Shown here piece after piece: positions 22,483 through 32,439 of a stretch of 64,000 bases of DNA. The position numbers and the translations under genes are program-made. Source of the stretch: Prorocentrum cordatum (Eukaryota; Sar; Dinophyceae; Prorocentrales; Prorocentraceae); NCBI GenBank assembly GCA_963575745.1, contig CAUYUJ010016138.1:196001-260000 (forward strand), given 5' to 3'. The first letter of the stretch is position 1. Each line of letters starts with the position of its first letter. The notes below the pieces were generated by a model, which had not been told where the DNA came from, searched no databases, and worked only from the letters and a program-made list of their open reading frames with translations.

Positions 22483-22619
22483 GGCCCTTGGCATCGCTCG
22501 GACGTGTGCATTTTTTTCGGCGAGAACCACCGAGGACCATCCTGGACCATCGAGCAAAACAAACACGCACGAGACCGACGCATGCACGGGAAATGGACGT
22601 CCGAGCGACGGCAAGGGCC
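22483..22619. mobile_element. Family D inverted-repeat element, copy 2
   Basis: Left end GGCCCTTGGCATCGCTCGGA; right end read on the other strand GGCCCTTGCCGTCGCTCGGA. The arms pair with two mismatches in 20. Length 137 bp with interior CATCGAGCAAAACAAACACG. Its ends match copy 1 at 9655. Confidence 0.75.
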
Positions 22620-22789
22620 GGATTTGGCCGGTGCCGCCCCGCGATCTGGGCGGACAGTCTGGGTGGGAGGCGAGTGCCGCTGCGCGGGAGGCCCAAGAAG
22701 AGGGCGAGGGCGACGGAGCGTCGTGTCGGTGCGCTCTGGGAGCCTCTTGGGCCCGGAGGTGCCCAAGAGGGCCCCGGGTCAGCGGCGGG

Positions 22790-23000
22790 ATTTCTCACAA
22801 GGCTCGGAAGGTTGAATGGCCCCAGGTCGGCGGCAGGAGTTCTCACGAGGCTCGGAAGGCTGTCCGGCCTTCTGAGAGGCTTCCTGGGCCTTCCCCAGGG
22901 ACGCGGGAGACTTTCCGGAAGGCGGGAGGGCCTCCGAGAAGCCCCGCTCCCCTCTGAGGAGGCCTCCTCCTGCCCACTTCCCCCCCCGCTCGCCACCGAT
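22790..23000. mobile_element. Family B element (CCTTCTGAGAAGG type), copy 1
   Basis: It ends with CCACTTCCCCCCCCGCTCGC and then CACCGATGATC, matching the right ends of the elements at 43559 and 50879. The interior has AAGGCTCGGAAGG and CCTTCTGAGAGG palindromic pieces. The left end is poorly preserved. Confidence 0.5.
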
Positions 23001-23277
23001 GATCACTGCCCGCGTCTGTCTACCGTCCCGCAGTCGAGTCATGCTGTGCGCTCCCGCCCTCCCCCCGGTCCAACCCGCGGCACACCCGCGTTGCTCTGTG
23101 CTGTTTGGTAGGAGAAGTCTGCGCCTCTCGGGAGCGTCTGCGGCCGTCTTGGGGCGTCTTGAAGCCGTCCTGGGCCGGGTTGGGGCCTTCTTAGACTTGA
23201 GGGTCTTGACGATGTTCCGTGTTGGGGCGGCCCTGATTGGCGCCTGTGGCGGGCCGCTTGTGCAATTTCCAAGCATG

Positions 23278-23428
23278 TTCTTTGGGTGGAGGGCAGAGGG
23301 TGAAATCTGAAATGCCGTGTCGATGAATTTTCGAGGCTTGAATCTACAAAGGGTGATTCACAAGACGGATTGATTTTCGAGGTGCAAAAACCCATACGGA
23401 TTTCACCCTGAGCCCTCCACCCTAAGAA
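23278..23428. mobile_element. Inverted-repeat element, GGGTGGAGGGC arms
   Basis: Left end TTCTTTGGGTGGAGGGCAGA, then GGGTGAAATCT; right end read on the opposite strand TTCTTAGGGTGGAGGGCTCA, then GGGTGAAATCC. About 27 of 31 positions match. The 151-bp element has an AT-richer interior with two ATTTTCGAGG direct repeats. Non-coding. Confidence 0.7.
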
Positions 23429-23546
23429 AGCGTTCAGGATAATTTGGTAGAACAAGTAGTCGCCTGCGGCGGGCTTCCTCAGAGCCGCGCAGTCTGCCGA
23501 GGATCCCGCCGCCCCCCCTCGCTGTTGTCCGAAACTGCTGGGTGCT

Positions 23547-23740
23547 ACATGGCCGATTCGGGAAGCCCTGATCCCAAGCATGTTGCTCTCTATCAGGGGG
23601 CGCATCTTTTACTTCCGCCGCCTTCCCCCGAGCTTCCGCTGGCTTTCGTCTGCGGCCTCGTTTTCATGCCTTCGCCCTTCCGCCACCTCCCGCCGAGGAG
23701 GAGATGCCAAACTCTCGATCCCTCGAGAACGAAACTTTGG
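23547..23740 (-). repeat. Family A repeat (GCGGAAG core), copy 4
   Basis: On the minus strand it reads TCGAGGGATCGAGAG, TTTGGCATCTCCTCCTCGGC, a GCGGAAGG-type core, GGAAGTAAAAGATGCGCCCC, and the tail GATCAGGGCTTCCCGAATCG and then CCATGT. This is the only copy in the opposite orientation. Confidence 0.75.
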
Positions 23741-23837
23741 CCCACATGCCATTGCCCGTCCGCCAAGACACGTCCACCCTCGGTGAGCCAACAGAGCCTG
23801 GTCCTGTCCCTCGGCCCGTGGCGGCGTCCTCCCGCAG

Positions 23838-23935
23838 GCGTGCCCGCCGGGGCCGCCGGGGACGCCGCCGCGCCCAAGAAGCGCGCCGCACCCGGGGAGG
23901 GCAGGGGCGACGGCAAGCGGCGCAAGGCCTCGGGG
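23838..23935 (+). CDS. Candidate exon encoding a basic, Ala/Gly-rich segment
   Basis: A TCCTCCCGCAG acceptor and a CGGGG/GTGGGT donor bound about 98 nt encoding VPAGAAGDAAAPKKRAA and then EGRGDGKRRKASG. Almost every third base is G or C. The KKR and KRRK clusters would suit a nuclear-localisation or nucleic-acid-binding segment, but that is inference. No other exon of this gene is identified. Confidence 0.35.
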
Positions 23936-24199
23936 GTGGGTGGGTCAGGGGCAGCGGCATGCCCCGTGACAGATAGACACGTGCTCGACGTTTACGCATG
24001 ATCTCGTTGGCGCCTTACCTTGAGGGACGAAACGGGATAGCCGTGATCAGGACGTCGCGGGATCTTGTCGACGCCGATCTTGTCCATGTCGGCCGTTGCC
24101 GATTCGCGAGGATGATCCGCGAATTTGCGCCGACCAACAGTTGGGGGGATAGGCTCAGAGGTTTGAGCTTCAAGCCTGGAGGCTCGCTTTCTGGAGGTT

Positions 24200-24280
24200 C
24201 CTGGTCGTCCCGGGGCTTCCTCGTGGCCACGGCTGGATCCGCCTGGAGACTCTGGTCAGAACGCACCTGAGGAGAGGTCC
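24200..24280 (+). repeat. Dispersed repeat family K, copy 2
   Basis: TGGCCACGGCTGGATCCGCC, then CTCTGGTCAGAACGCA, then GGAGAGGTCCAGGGATA, aligned with copies at 3058, 24535 and 49778. Confidence 0.5.
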
Positions 24281-24534
24281 AGGGATAGAGCTTTGGCCCA
24301 AGATCAGGGGCAGACGACTCATCCTCTGGAGCATCCTCCCCCTCTCTCCTCCCCCATCCTCCCCCCCTCCTCCACTCCAACGGCCCCATCCTTCTCCTCT
24401 CCCCTCATCCTTGACCTCCTCCACCACCTTTATCCTCCGCTCCTCCTCTCCCCTCGAAGGGAGTGCAGAGGGACACGTTCGAAGGTTCGAGGTTCGAAGA
24501 TCGACGTCTTTGGGTGCTTGTCGACCTCAGGGCT

Positions 24535-24600
24535 TTTTCTGTTGGCCACGGCTGGATCCGCCTCGAAGCTCTGGCCAGAACGCAGCCCACCATCGGTCCG
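24535..24600 (+). repeat. Dispersed repeat family K, copy 3
   Basis: It shares TGGCCACGGCTGGATCCGCC exactly with copy 2, followed by TCGAAGCTCTGGCCAGAACG. The 335-bp spacing suggests a partial local duplication. Confidence 0.55.
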
Positions 24601-25103
24601 GGGGGTGATGGAGTCCTGCGGCCTCAGACATTATGTGTGGGAAGGGACGCAGCGAATCGAAACACAAGAAGAACAATAATAATAGTACTAATCATCATTA
24701 GTATTACTAGATCGTATGGACAGTACTACTCATGCTATTAATACGAATAGGAATAATCATACAAAGAAGGAGGAGAAGACGACGAACGTGACATCCTCGC
24801 GCCGCGGGATGAACGTATCGGCGGGCGTTTTTTTGTGGCACCTCGTGCTCCGTGGGCCCCTCGTCGGGCCCCGGGGCCATTCAGATACGGCCCGGGACGA
24901 AGTGCCCGGTCTTCGGGAGGAGAGGTCCCCGACCTTTGGGGAGCCCTGCTGCGAAACAGAAGCACGCCACCAGATGTCTCCGGAGAGCATTCCCAGGACG
25001 CATCCCACGAAGGGCTTCGTGTTTCGAAGAAGAACAGCCAGCATAAACACAAACAACCTGAGATGCGAGCGGATCTCTTCCATCGGCGCAGGACTTCCCA
25101 CCC

Positions 25104-25240
25104 TTGCGCGCATAGCGAACCAGCGGCCAGCGTGCACCGCGCTGGGCCTCCCTAGCGGCGCCTCTGGCGCCGCTCCCGGGCGGGCTCCGCGCGCCAGGGA
25201 GGGGGGTCCAGCGCCGGTGCGAGAAATTCGCGCGGGCCTC
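25104..25240. mobile_element. Family C inverted-repeat element, copy 1
   Basis: The right end read on the other strand is CGCGCGAATTTCTCGCACCG followed by GCGCTGGACCCCC. The left arm is more diverged (GTGCACCGCGCTGGGCCTCC). The centre is the palindrome GGCGCCTCTGGCGCC. Copies lie at 29964 and 43327. Confidence 0.6.
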
Positions 25241-25439
25241 AGAAAGCTATGTTTCTGATGTTTGTTGTTCCTCTTTCAGGGGTGGTGGTGGATGATGCAG
25301 GAAAACATGCATAGGAGTTCGGCTCCCACGCACCTCGGGCGGCCAGGAGCGGCGTGATGACCTAGGCTGCGGACATCATGGCGAGGACCACGGTGTCTTC
25401 CCCAGATGCCATGTCCCGTTCGTGTTGTCAACATATGTT

Positions 25440-25467
25440 TTGATTAGTAGGATTAGTAGTAGTAGTG

Positions 25468-25515
<48 letters not shown>

Positions 25516-25533
25516 GTAGTAGTAGTAGTAGTA

Positions 25534-25610
<77 letters not shown>

Positions 25611-25626
25611 AGTAGTCGTAGTAGTC

Positions 25627-25698
<72 letters not shown>

Positions 25699-25980
25699 AT
25701 CGTAGTAATCGTAGTAATCGTAGTAGTAGTAGTAGTAGTAATAATAATAGTAGTAGTAATAACGCTCTTCGTATTGTTGACAGTTTTCATCTAGTAGCAG
25801 GATTCGTCTTAGTATCAGTGTTATTCGTAGTTATAGTAATTGGTGTTAGTGTTAATAGTATGTTTATTATCCTTAGCATGCGCATTCGTACTATTGTGGT
25901 TGTCATGAATACGATTGCGAGTACCATCGTTATTATGATTATCATTTCTATTCGTCTTACTGACAAGCTAATCAGTCTCA
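25440..25980 (+). repeat. Trinucleotide array (TAG)n with internal (TCG)n, decaying to the right
   Basis: About 320 bp of nearly pure AGT/TAG units with an internal block of about 25 TCG units (25533-25608), followed by 200 bp of degenerate AT-rich trinucleotides. Every frame is open (poly-Ser, poly-Val, poly-Thr), but none is a gene. Confidence 0.9.
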
Positions 25981-25984
25981 TGTG

Positions 25985-27700
25985 TACTCGGATGTTTCCC
26001 AACCGATCTGTGTTGTTGGGTCCTCGAATTGAAGAGACGGTCCCCGCGTCTCCTCATCTTCCTCCTCTTCCCTCCTCTCTTCTCACGCTTCGTGGCCCCA
26101 TAGGGAGGTCCACCTAAGGCCCCAGTGGTGTGTATCACATGCGTCTCCCCCACCCAGTACAGCGTGTCGTGGCCCCATAAGGGAGGTCCAGCTAAGGGCC
26201 CAGTGGCGTGTATCACATGCGTCTCCCCCACCCAGTACAGCGTTTCGTTCGCCCATAGGGAGGTCCGCCTTAGGCCGCAGTGGTGTGTATCAGTCCCCCC
26301 CACCCAGTATAGCGCTTCGTGGCCCCATAGGGAGGTCCACCTAAGGTCCCAGTGGTGTGTATCACATGCGTCCCCCTCGCCCAGTACAGCGCTTCGTGGC
26401 CCCATAGGGAGGTCCACCTAAGGCCCCAGTGGTGTGTATCACATGCGTCTCCCCCACCCAGTACAGCGTGTCGTTGCCCCATAGGGAGGTCCGCCTAAGG
26501 CCCCAATGGTGTGTACCACGTGCGTCTCCCCCACCCAGTACAGCGTGTCGTGGCCCCACAGGAGCTCCACCGAAGGTCCCCGTGGCGCAGTCCGCATGCG
26601 TCTCCCCTCAGCTTGTACAGCGTTTCGTCGCCCCATATGGAGCCTCACCGAAGGTCGCCGTGGCGCAGTCCGCATGCGTCTCCACCACCCAGTACAGCGC
26701 TTCGTGGCCCCATCTGGAGCCCCACCGAAAGTCCCCGTGGCGCAATCCGCACGCGTCTCCCCCACCCAGAACAGCGCTTCGTGGCCCCACAGGGTCTCCG
26801 CCGAAGGCCCCCGTGGCGCAGTCCGCATGCGTCCCCCCCACCCAGTGCAGCGCTTCGTGGCCCCATAGGGCCTCCGCCGAAGGTCCCCGTAGCGCAGTCC
26901 TCATGCGTCTCCCCCACACAGTACAGCGTTCCATATGGGGCTCCACCGAAGGCCCCCGTGGCGCAGTCCGCATGCGTCTCCCCCACCCAGTACACCTCCG
27001 TCGGAGGCCGTCGGAGTTCCGCGCCTGGCTCGCCCGTCGTCTTTTTGCCCAGCAGCAAGATCCTTGCCCGCTATCAGCCAGCCAGCTAGCTCTCGTTGCC
27101 CCGCACAGCGGACGACCCGCGCGCGTGGCTGGGACCCTTTGCGGGGCGACCTGCGCGCGTCGCGGGGACTCCGCGCTGCGCTGCGCCCGCAGCCTTGGAC
27201 TTTTGAGTACGCGGGCAAAGGGGGAGTAAAAGAAGGGGAGGAAGCGGGCGCGATCCTCGCGGGGGGGCGCGCCGACATTGGCGTCGCGGCTCGCGGGCGA
27301 TGCCGTCGGGGAGTCCTGGGGAAGCCCCTTGCGGCGGCCACGCCCAGCGTCACGAGTATTCAGAGGCAGTCAGCCTCAAACTATTGGCAGTCATTTACAA
27401 TTACACCGTGCTTTGTCATACTCGCATTTATGCACGCAGAGTCGCTCGCACGCAGATTCATTCACAGTCAGACGCACTCGCGCTCAGATTCGCCCGCGCT
27501 CAGTCTCCCCACGTACTCAGATCAATCGTTTTCGCTCGCGTTGTGTACCACGCCACTCATTTCGGCACACTCGTAGCACGGTCCGTTGCCACATAGGGAT
27601 CACCACCGAAAAAGTGAACCACAATTGCGGTACTCACACCTGCGTAGGGTTGGGTCCTTCGTCCGGCTATTTTTTGTATGCGTGTTACGTTTCTGGTGAT
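25985..27700 (+). repeat. Composite satellite unit, copy 1 (interrupted)
   Basis: A left flank at 25990-26090 (TTCCCAACCGATCTGTG, then AGAGACGGTCCCCGCGT) leads into about twelve ~77-bp units (CTTCGTGGCCCCATAGGGAG, CCAGTGGTGTGTATCAC, TCCCCCACCCAGTACAGCG) to about 27000. A ~580-bp GC-rich insertion with no visible gene follows. The array then resumes for part of a unit near 27590 and ends with the flank GGTTGGGTCCTTCGTC at 27648. The same flank-array-flank order is found at 28118-28885. Confidence 0.75.
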
Positions 27701-28115
27701 TCGGAGTTCAAAGCGCCCCCTACCCTTCTGCATCGTCGTCCTTCGCGCACATGCCTCAGGCCATAATTTTCCGACCCCCTTCTTGGACCCCCAGGAAGGG
27801 GGGGCAGGGGGGAGGCAAAGCACAAACGCAGAGGAGGAGCTTCGCTCCCCCGCAGCCCTGGCCGTCGCCTCGAAACGCCCCCTTCTGGCCTTGCGGCGCG
27901 GGCCGTCTCGCTCGCGTCAGCGCGGCGCCTTCGGCGCCGTGTTGTGCCGTGCTGTGCCGTGCTGCGGGGCATGGTCGCGACGCGGCGGGCAGACGGGATC
28001 GGTAGGCAGAAGGTGTAAGTCGGGCGTGTCCCTCTACAGGAGCACTATTCAAAAGTAGTAATCAAATATTGTATGGACGATTTTCGCGTATGTTGTTGAC
28101 CATGTTTGGGTATTG
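27700..28115. other. Spacer between the two satellite copies
   Basis: GC-rich sequence with a GGCGCCTTCGGCGCC palindrome near 27923. Short open frames exist on both strands but none is supported as a gene. Confidence 0.4.
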
Positions 28116-28117
28116 TT

Positions 28118-28885
28118 TGAGTAGCTTCATTCCCAACCATTCTGTGGTGTTGAGTCCTCGTTATGAAGAGACGGTGCCCCGCGTGTCCTTCTCCTCCCGC
28201 TACCCCCTCCCTCCTCCCCCTCCCCCTCTTTGCCTCTGCTTTCGGCACACCCCTCACACGCTTCGTGGCCCCATAGGGAGCTCCACCGAAGGTCCCAGTG
28301 GCACAGCCCGCATGCGGTTCCCCCACCCAGTACAGCGCTTCGTGGCCCCATAGGGAGCTCCACCGAAGGTCCAGGTGGCACAACCCGCATGCGGTTCCCC
28401 CACCCACGGCAGCGCTTCGTAGCCCCATAGGGAGCCCCACCGAAGGTCCCAGTGGCACAGCCCGCATGCGGTTCCCCCACCCAGGGCTGCGTTAGTTCCA
28501 CCGAAGGCCCCAGTGGCGCAGTTCGCATGCGCCCCCCACCCCACCCAGGGCAGCGCTTCGTGGCCCCATAGGCAGCTCCCCCGAAGGTCCCACTGGCGCA
28601 GTTCGCATGCGTCCCCCACCCCACCCAGTACAGCGCTTCGTGGCCCCATAGGGAGCTCCACCGAAGGTCCCAGTGGTGCAGTTCGCATGCGCCCCCCCCC
28701 CCACCCAGTACAGCGCTTCGTGGCCCCATAGCGAGCTCCACCGTAGGTCCCAGTGGCGCAGTTCGCATGCGTCCCCTCCACCCAGTACAGCGTTTCGTGG
28801 CCCCATACGGGGCTCTCCCGAATGCGATACCCACAACTGCATATGGTTGGGTCCTTCGCCAGGCTAATTTATTTTTCGTCGAACA
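28118..28885 (+). repeat. Composite satellite unit, copy 2
   Basis: The left flank TTCCCAACCATTCTGTGG, then GAAGAGACGGTGCCCCGCG, is followed by a CT-rich patch, then about seven ~78-bp units at 28259-28812 and the right flank CATATGGTTGGGTCCTTCG at 28838. Units keep GAGCTCCACCGAAGGTCCCA and GCATGCGGTTCCCCCACCCA. This copy is uninterrupted. Confidence 0.8.
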
Positions 28886-29028
28886 TCTGTCTGTCGGGGG
28901 ACATGCCCGACCTAACCGAAGGTCCAGAGCGGGCAGGACATCGGCATCTGCCACAGGAACGATCGCAGGAGACAGGGCCATGTCGGATTTTGGGGGGCAA
29001 CTCTGGTCCGCCACAGGCGGGCCTCTTT

Positions 29029-29092
29029 CACCGCGAGGGAGAGAGAAAAAGAGGGAGAGGGAGGGCGAGAGAGAGAGAGAGAGAGAGTGAGA
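29029..29092 (+). repeat. GA-rich microsatellite
   Basis: Short GAGAGAGAGAGAG run preceded by GAGAGAAAAAGAGGGAG-type sequence. Confidence 0.75.
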
Positions 29093-29363
29093 TATCCAGA
29101 GTGGTCCGAGTTCAGGCAGTGAACATGTTTCGCACTCGATCAGTGGCGCGCGAGGGGAACCAATTCTCGGAGGGCACTGAGGGCGGTCCATGGGCAATAT
29201 TGATGGCTCTCGTCTGAGGCTATGTTGAACCAGCTTGGGATATCTCGAGCGATTTTGAAGGCCATGCTGGGCTCTTTGGGGCCCGGGGTAACACCTTCCC
29301 CCAGGGGGCAGAAGGGTAATAGCAAAGCGAACTCCTTAATTTCGGTCAGGAACCTCTGGATCA

Positions 29364-29495
29364 CGTGTCGCTCCGCTGGTTCTGGTCCACCGCGCTTCGG
29401 TGCGACACGCTGTCTGCTTCACGGTTCCGAAGTTCCGAGGCGTCAACGTCCCTAGCTTCCCCGAGCATTTCGCCCCGTGGAGCGGAGCGACGCGC
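29364..29495. mobile_element. Family E inverted-repeat element, copy 2
   Basis: Left end GTGTCGCTCCGCTGG; right end read on the other strand GCGTCGCTCCGCTCC. Internal blocks CCACCGCGCTTCGGTGCGAC and CGTCCCTAGCTTCCCCGAG match copy 1 at 10851. Confidence 0.7.
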
Positions 29496-29779
29496 TATCC
29501 GCATGCACGGCGGGGCAGCCCGGGCGGCACGCTGTGCAAAGCTCCTGGCTTTACAGGCGGCCTGGAGCAGTGGGTCGACCTTGCCAGATCAAGGGTACCT
29601 TCGTGTCCTGTGCTTGCGACCCATGCCTCCGGCATCTCTGCGGAAGGGTCTTCTGCCCTCTCGCCTGTCCTGTCCAATCAGGGCCGACTGTAAGCCATTC
29701 ACGCCCAGAGGGCGTTCCTGGCCTTCGCTTCTGCGGCCGCCGCCGTCGTGGACTGCCCGCGCGCGCCTCCTCACCGCAG

Positions 29780-29869
29780 CCTCGGCAGGCGGACTTTGCG
29801 ATGGGCGACCGTGGCGTGTTCTTCACCACCATGTCGCCGGGCGCCGCCGGCAACGCTCGCCGCGACCTA
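29780..29869 (+). CDS. Candidate exon, unknown protein
   Basis: A CGCCTCCTCACCGCAG acceptor precedes PRQADFAMGDRGVFFTTM and then SPGAAGNARRDL, with about 90% G or C at third positions. The next possible donor is CTA/GTGAAG at 29870, but the frame stays open and protein-like (VKLLEEAPLG) to about 29905, so the true end is uncertain. I do not recognise the family. Confidence 0.4.
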
Positions 29870-29963
29870 GTGAAGCTTCTGGAGGAGGCCCCCCTCGGGC
29901 AGCGGGGGGGGGCGAGGGGCGGAAGGGAGAGAAGAGACAGTGGAATGAACCTAGTCTTTCGAC

Positions 29964-30083
29964 GGTCCGCGCTGATTTCTTGGATCGGCGCTGGGCCCCC
30001 CTGGTCGGCGCCTCCAGCGCCGCCCATAGTGCGCTCCGCGTCCTTGGCGGGGGTCCAGCCCCGACCCGAGAAATCGGCAGGAC
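29964..30083. mobile_element. Family C inverted-repeat element, copy 2
   Basis: Best-preserved copy. Left end CGCTGATTTCTTGGATCGGC then GCTGGGCCCCC; right end read on the other strand CCGATTTCTCGGGTCGGG then GCTGGACCCCC. The centre GGCGCCTCCAGCGCC is palindromic. About 120 bp, non-coding. Confidence 0.75.
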
Positions 30084-30654
30084 ATGTGTATGCCGTTGTT
30101 GGTTCTTCCAGAATTGGGAAGGTCGGGAGGCGCGCGCAAAAGGGGGCGGGACGGGGGGGCGAAGGGCGCGTCGACGGGCAGTGTCAGAGGAGCACGAGGT
30201 CATGATAGTGAAACGTTCCAAGATTTCCAGAATTTCCAAGGTCTTTGACTGTTCCACGCGGGCTGCAGAACCCATAGCCGTCAGGTATTCCGGAATTGTT
30301 TGAACGCATCCTGAGCCAGGTGCATCACCACACCATCATCGTCCCAACGAGGCTCTCTCCTCCTTCCTCTTCCTCTTTTCCGTTTCACAGAGATTGGAGG
30401 GAGACGTAGCCGTTGCGTCAATGGAGGTTTCCGCGATCACCGGAAAAAATTAAACGATCGGCACGTCACGCGCGATCACCCTGGGGCATATGCACCGATG
30501 CCCCAGGTGTTGGCAAAGCGCGTGGCATGAAGGGAAGACGGGGGGCGAGGGGGCGAGGATAGGTAGAGAAGCGTTCTCAGGCGTAGAGGGAGCTTCAGGC
30601 AAGGACACTCATTGAGGGCTAGGTGTACGCAGAGCTCTCCTCCACAGTCAGCCT

Positions 30655-30795
30655 CCTCCCCTTCTCCTCCTCCCCTTCCTCCTCCTCCTCATCTTCCTCC
30701 TCCTCCTCCCCTTCTCCTCCTTCTCCTCGTCCTCCTCCTCCTCCTCCTCCTCCTCCTCCTCCTTCTCCTCCTCCCCCTCCTCCTCTTCCCTCCCC
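30655..30795 (+). repeat. TCC/CTT pyrimidine microsatellite
   Basis: About 140 bp of CCTCCTCCT units with TTCTCC interruptions. Confidence 0.85.
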
Positions 30796-31436
30796 TGCTC
30801 CATCTTCCCCCTCCGTGCCCTCGGGACGAGGCAGCAGTGCCGCCCAGAGGGCGTTTTGAGGTCGCGGGGCGCGGCAGCGGGGCACCTCCCCGCTCGCGCC
30901 GTAGAGGGTCGGCCGCGAGGCGCCGAGAGAGCCGAGACAGGCTCGCGTATCAGGCGAGGGCGAGTTGAGAGGTGTACGGTGTGCAGGATCGGACCGAGGT
31001 ATAAGATCGCGGTCGGTTCTGGGAGGGTACCCTCGTGTTCTTCGTGTTTGTTGGGTGTGATTGTGCATCCTTGGGAGGGTGGCCATAGAATGTTATGTTT
31101 GTTGTGGCCGACGGAGGGTCTCATGTTCTTGGCGGAAGTTATTCTGGCCTATGTCCGACTGTAGTTGTGTGTCTGCGCGTCTGTGTTGGTATTGACGTCC
31201 TCCTTTTTCGGCTCGCACAGCTGCCGCCCTCTGATGACAGGGAGATGCACATTTGTTGTGCGGGAGGATGGGAGGATGACGACAAAGGCGCGCCCATTCC
31301 ACGCATGCCGGTGGGGAAGATAGGCAGCGTGGTGTTGGGGAAGACAGGCAGCTCCAGCAGGCAGCGGTTCTTCTCCGTCTCAGGGGAGGGCGACTTGAAA
31401 CAACGGTTGTTGGCATTCGGGGGGGGTCGTCTCCAC

Positions 31437-31490
31437 GGTTGGACGCAGCTCGGAACCTTGGTGCGTTTGGACCCCACGAGGGTTCTGAGG
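31437..31490 (+). repeat. Single diverged unit of the 48.5-49.2 kb minisatellite
   Basis: GGTTGGACGCAGCTCGGAAC, then TGCGTTTGGACCC, then GGGTTCTGAGGTTCGA, match the unit repeated at 48510-49200. It shows that the minisatellite unit also exists as a dispersed single copy. Confidence 0.5.
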
Positions 31491-31569
31491 TTCGATTTTG
31501 AGTTGCCATTGTCTCAACTCGCCCTGTTCCGACCAGATGCCTTGAGGGCGGAGGAAGTGCGAGGAGGAG

Positions 31570-31838
31570 GAGGAGGAAATCCTTCAGGCTCAGGCGTTTT
31601 CCGGAGCTGGGGCCATTTGCTTGCACTTGCGAACCGTTGCTTTCCCTCTTGCTTTCCCGCGCGCCATGGTCTTTGCAGCCAGGCCCCATTGGTTCATCAA
31701 GGATCTGGCGAATGGCCGGCATAGCGTTGTCAAGCTGTGCGGCCACAGCGACAAACTCATCATTCAGGTCTGCTTGCTCCCCGTCTGGGAGCGCATTGTG
31801 AAGAAAAGCTTCGGACATCGACAGCGCAATCTTCGTGG
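31570..31838 (-). CDS. Candidate minus-strand exon, unknown protein
   Basis: Downstream of a GTGCCCGTAG acceptor the frame reads STKIALSMSEAFLHNALP, GEQADLNDEFVAVAAQL and DNAMPAIRQILDEPMG: balanced, acidic and helical, unlike the surrounding shadows. It continues through a charged segment (KDHGARESKRES) to about 31570, where the sequence becomes a GGA/TCC tract. Third-position GC is only moderate. No family is recognised and the 3' border is unclear. Confidence 0.4.
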
Positions 31839-32141
31839 ACTACGGGCACAAGACTCGAAATGTGAATCCCCCTTCCGCTTTGTCGTGCTGATGCGCCATG
31901 CGATGGTGGAGGGCCCCAGGCGCCGGACGCACGCCGAGTCCATCGGTCAGTCCTGGCGCACGAGAAGGTGGAGTCGTCCAGCGAGCAGCCTCTTGTTGAA
32001 GGTGGCGCGGCTGGTTGGTGCTCTGTGGCGATAGAGGGCGAGCCCCGCGCTAAGTAATATATCCATACTGATGCGGTGAGGTCCCAGCGGCACGGAAAAG
32101 CCGACGGTCCTCGGCAACACAGCGAGATGCATCCTTTCCAG

Positions 32142-32300
32142 GCGTGGCCGCGCGCCTTGTCGGCCTCAAGGCTAGGCCACGGCGCGAAGGCACCCTGAGC
32201 TTCTACGACGACGCTGCTGACCGCTGGGCCTTCCAGTCTGGCGATGAGGCCATCCGCGTCAAGGCGTCTTGTCTCGAGCTAATATCCACGCGAAAAAATG
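32142..32300 (+). CDS. Exon candidate with SH3-like 'NGR'-type segment
   Basis: A CATCCTTTCCAG acceptor leads into VAARLVGLKARPRREGTL, then SFYDDAADRWAFQSGDEAIR and VKASCLELIS. The layout (short beta strands, 'gL-x-a-x-p', 'yD-x-x-x-x-R-W-x-v', 'V-k-x-x-x-L') is the repeated SH3-like motif widespread in dinoflagellate and other protist proteins ('L-x-G-L-x-x-x-x-x-N-G ... yd-x-x-x-gRw-x-v'). The usual NG residues appear replaced by RE. Third positions are strongly G/C. Its partner exon is probably 32440-32531. The motif assignment is inference. Confidence 0.45.
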
Positions 32301-32439
32301 TCTTGGCACTGCGTTTCAAACAGCCGCCTTCGAGTGCCAACGTCGGGGCCTAGTTTATAACGACCAGGTGTTCCAGCGATCGCACATGCTCAAGAATGGC
32401 CGCCTGGGGAGACCGTGTTTTTCTTGTATTTTTCTTCAG

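Noticed and set aside
21833-22996. 387-codon minus frame with a long hydrophobic Leu-rich end
   Set aside because: The Leu-rich end is the translation of a GGA/TCC array, not membrane segments. The rest overlaps a MITE and a foldback element.
25428-25794. Poly-Thr or poly-Val open frames, superficially membrane-like
   Set aside because: They are by-products of the TAG/TCG trinucleotide array.
26050-28860. Possible CRISPR-like array (regular ~77-bp units)
   Set aside because: Whole units are similar to each other, with no short constant repeat alternating with unique spacers. The context is eukaryotic.
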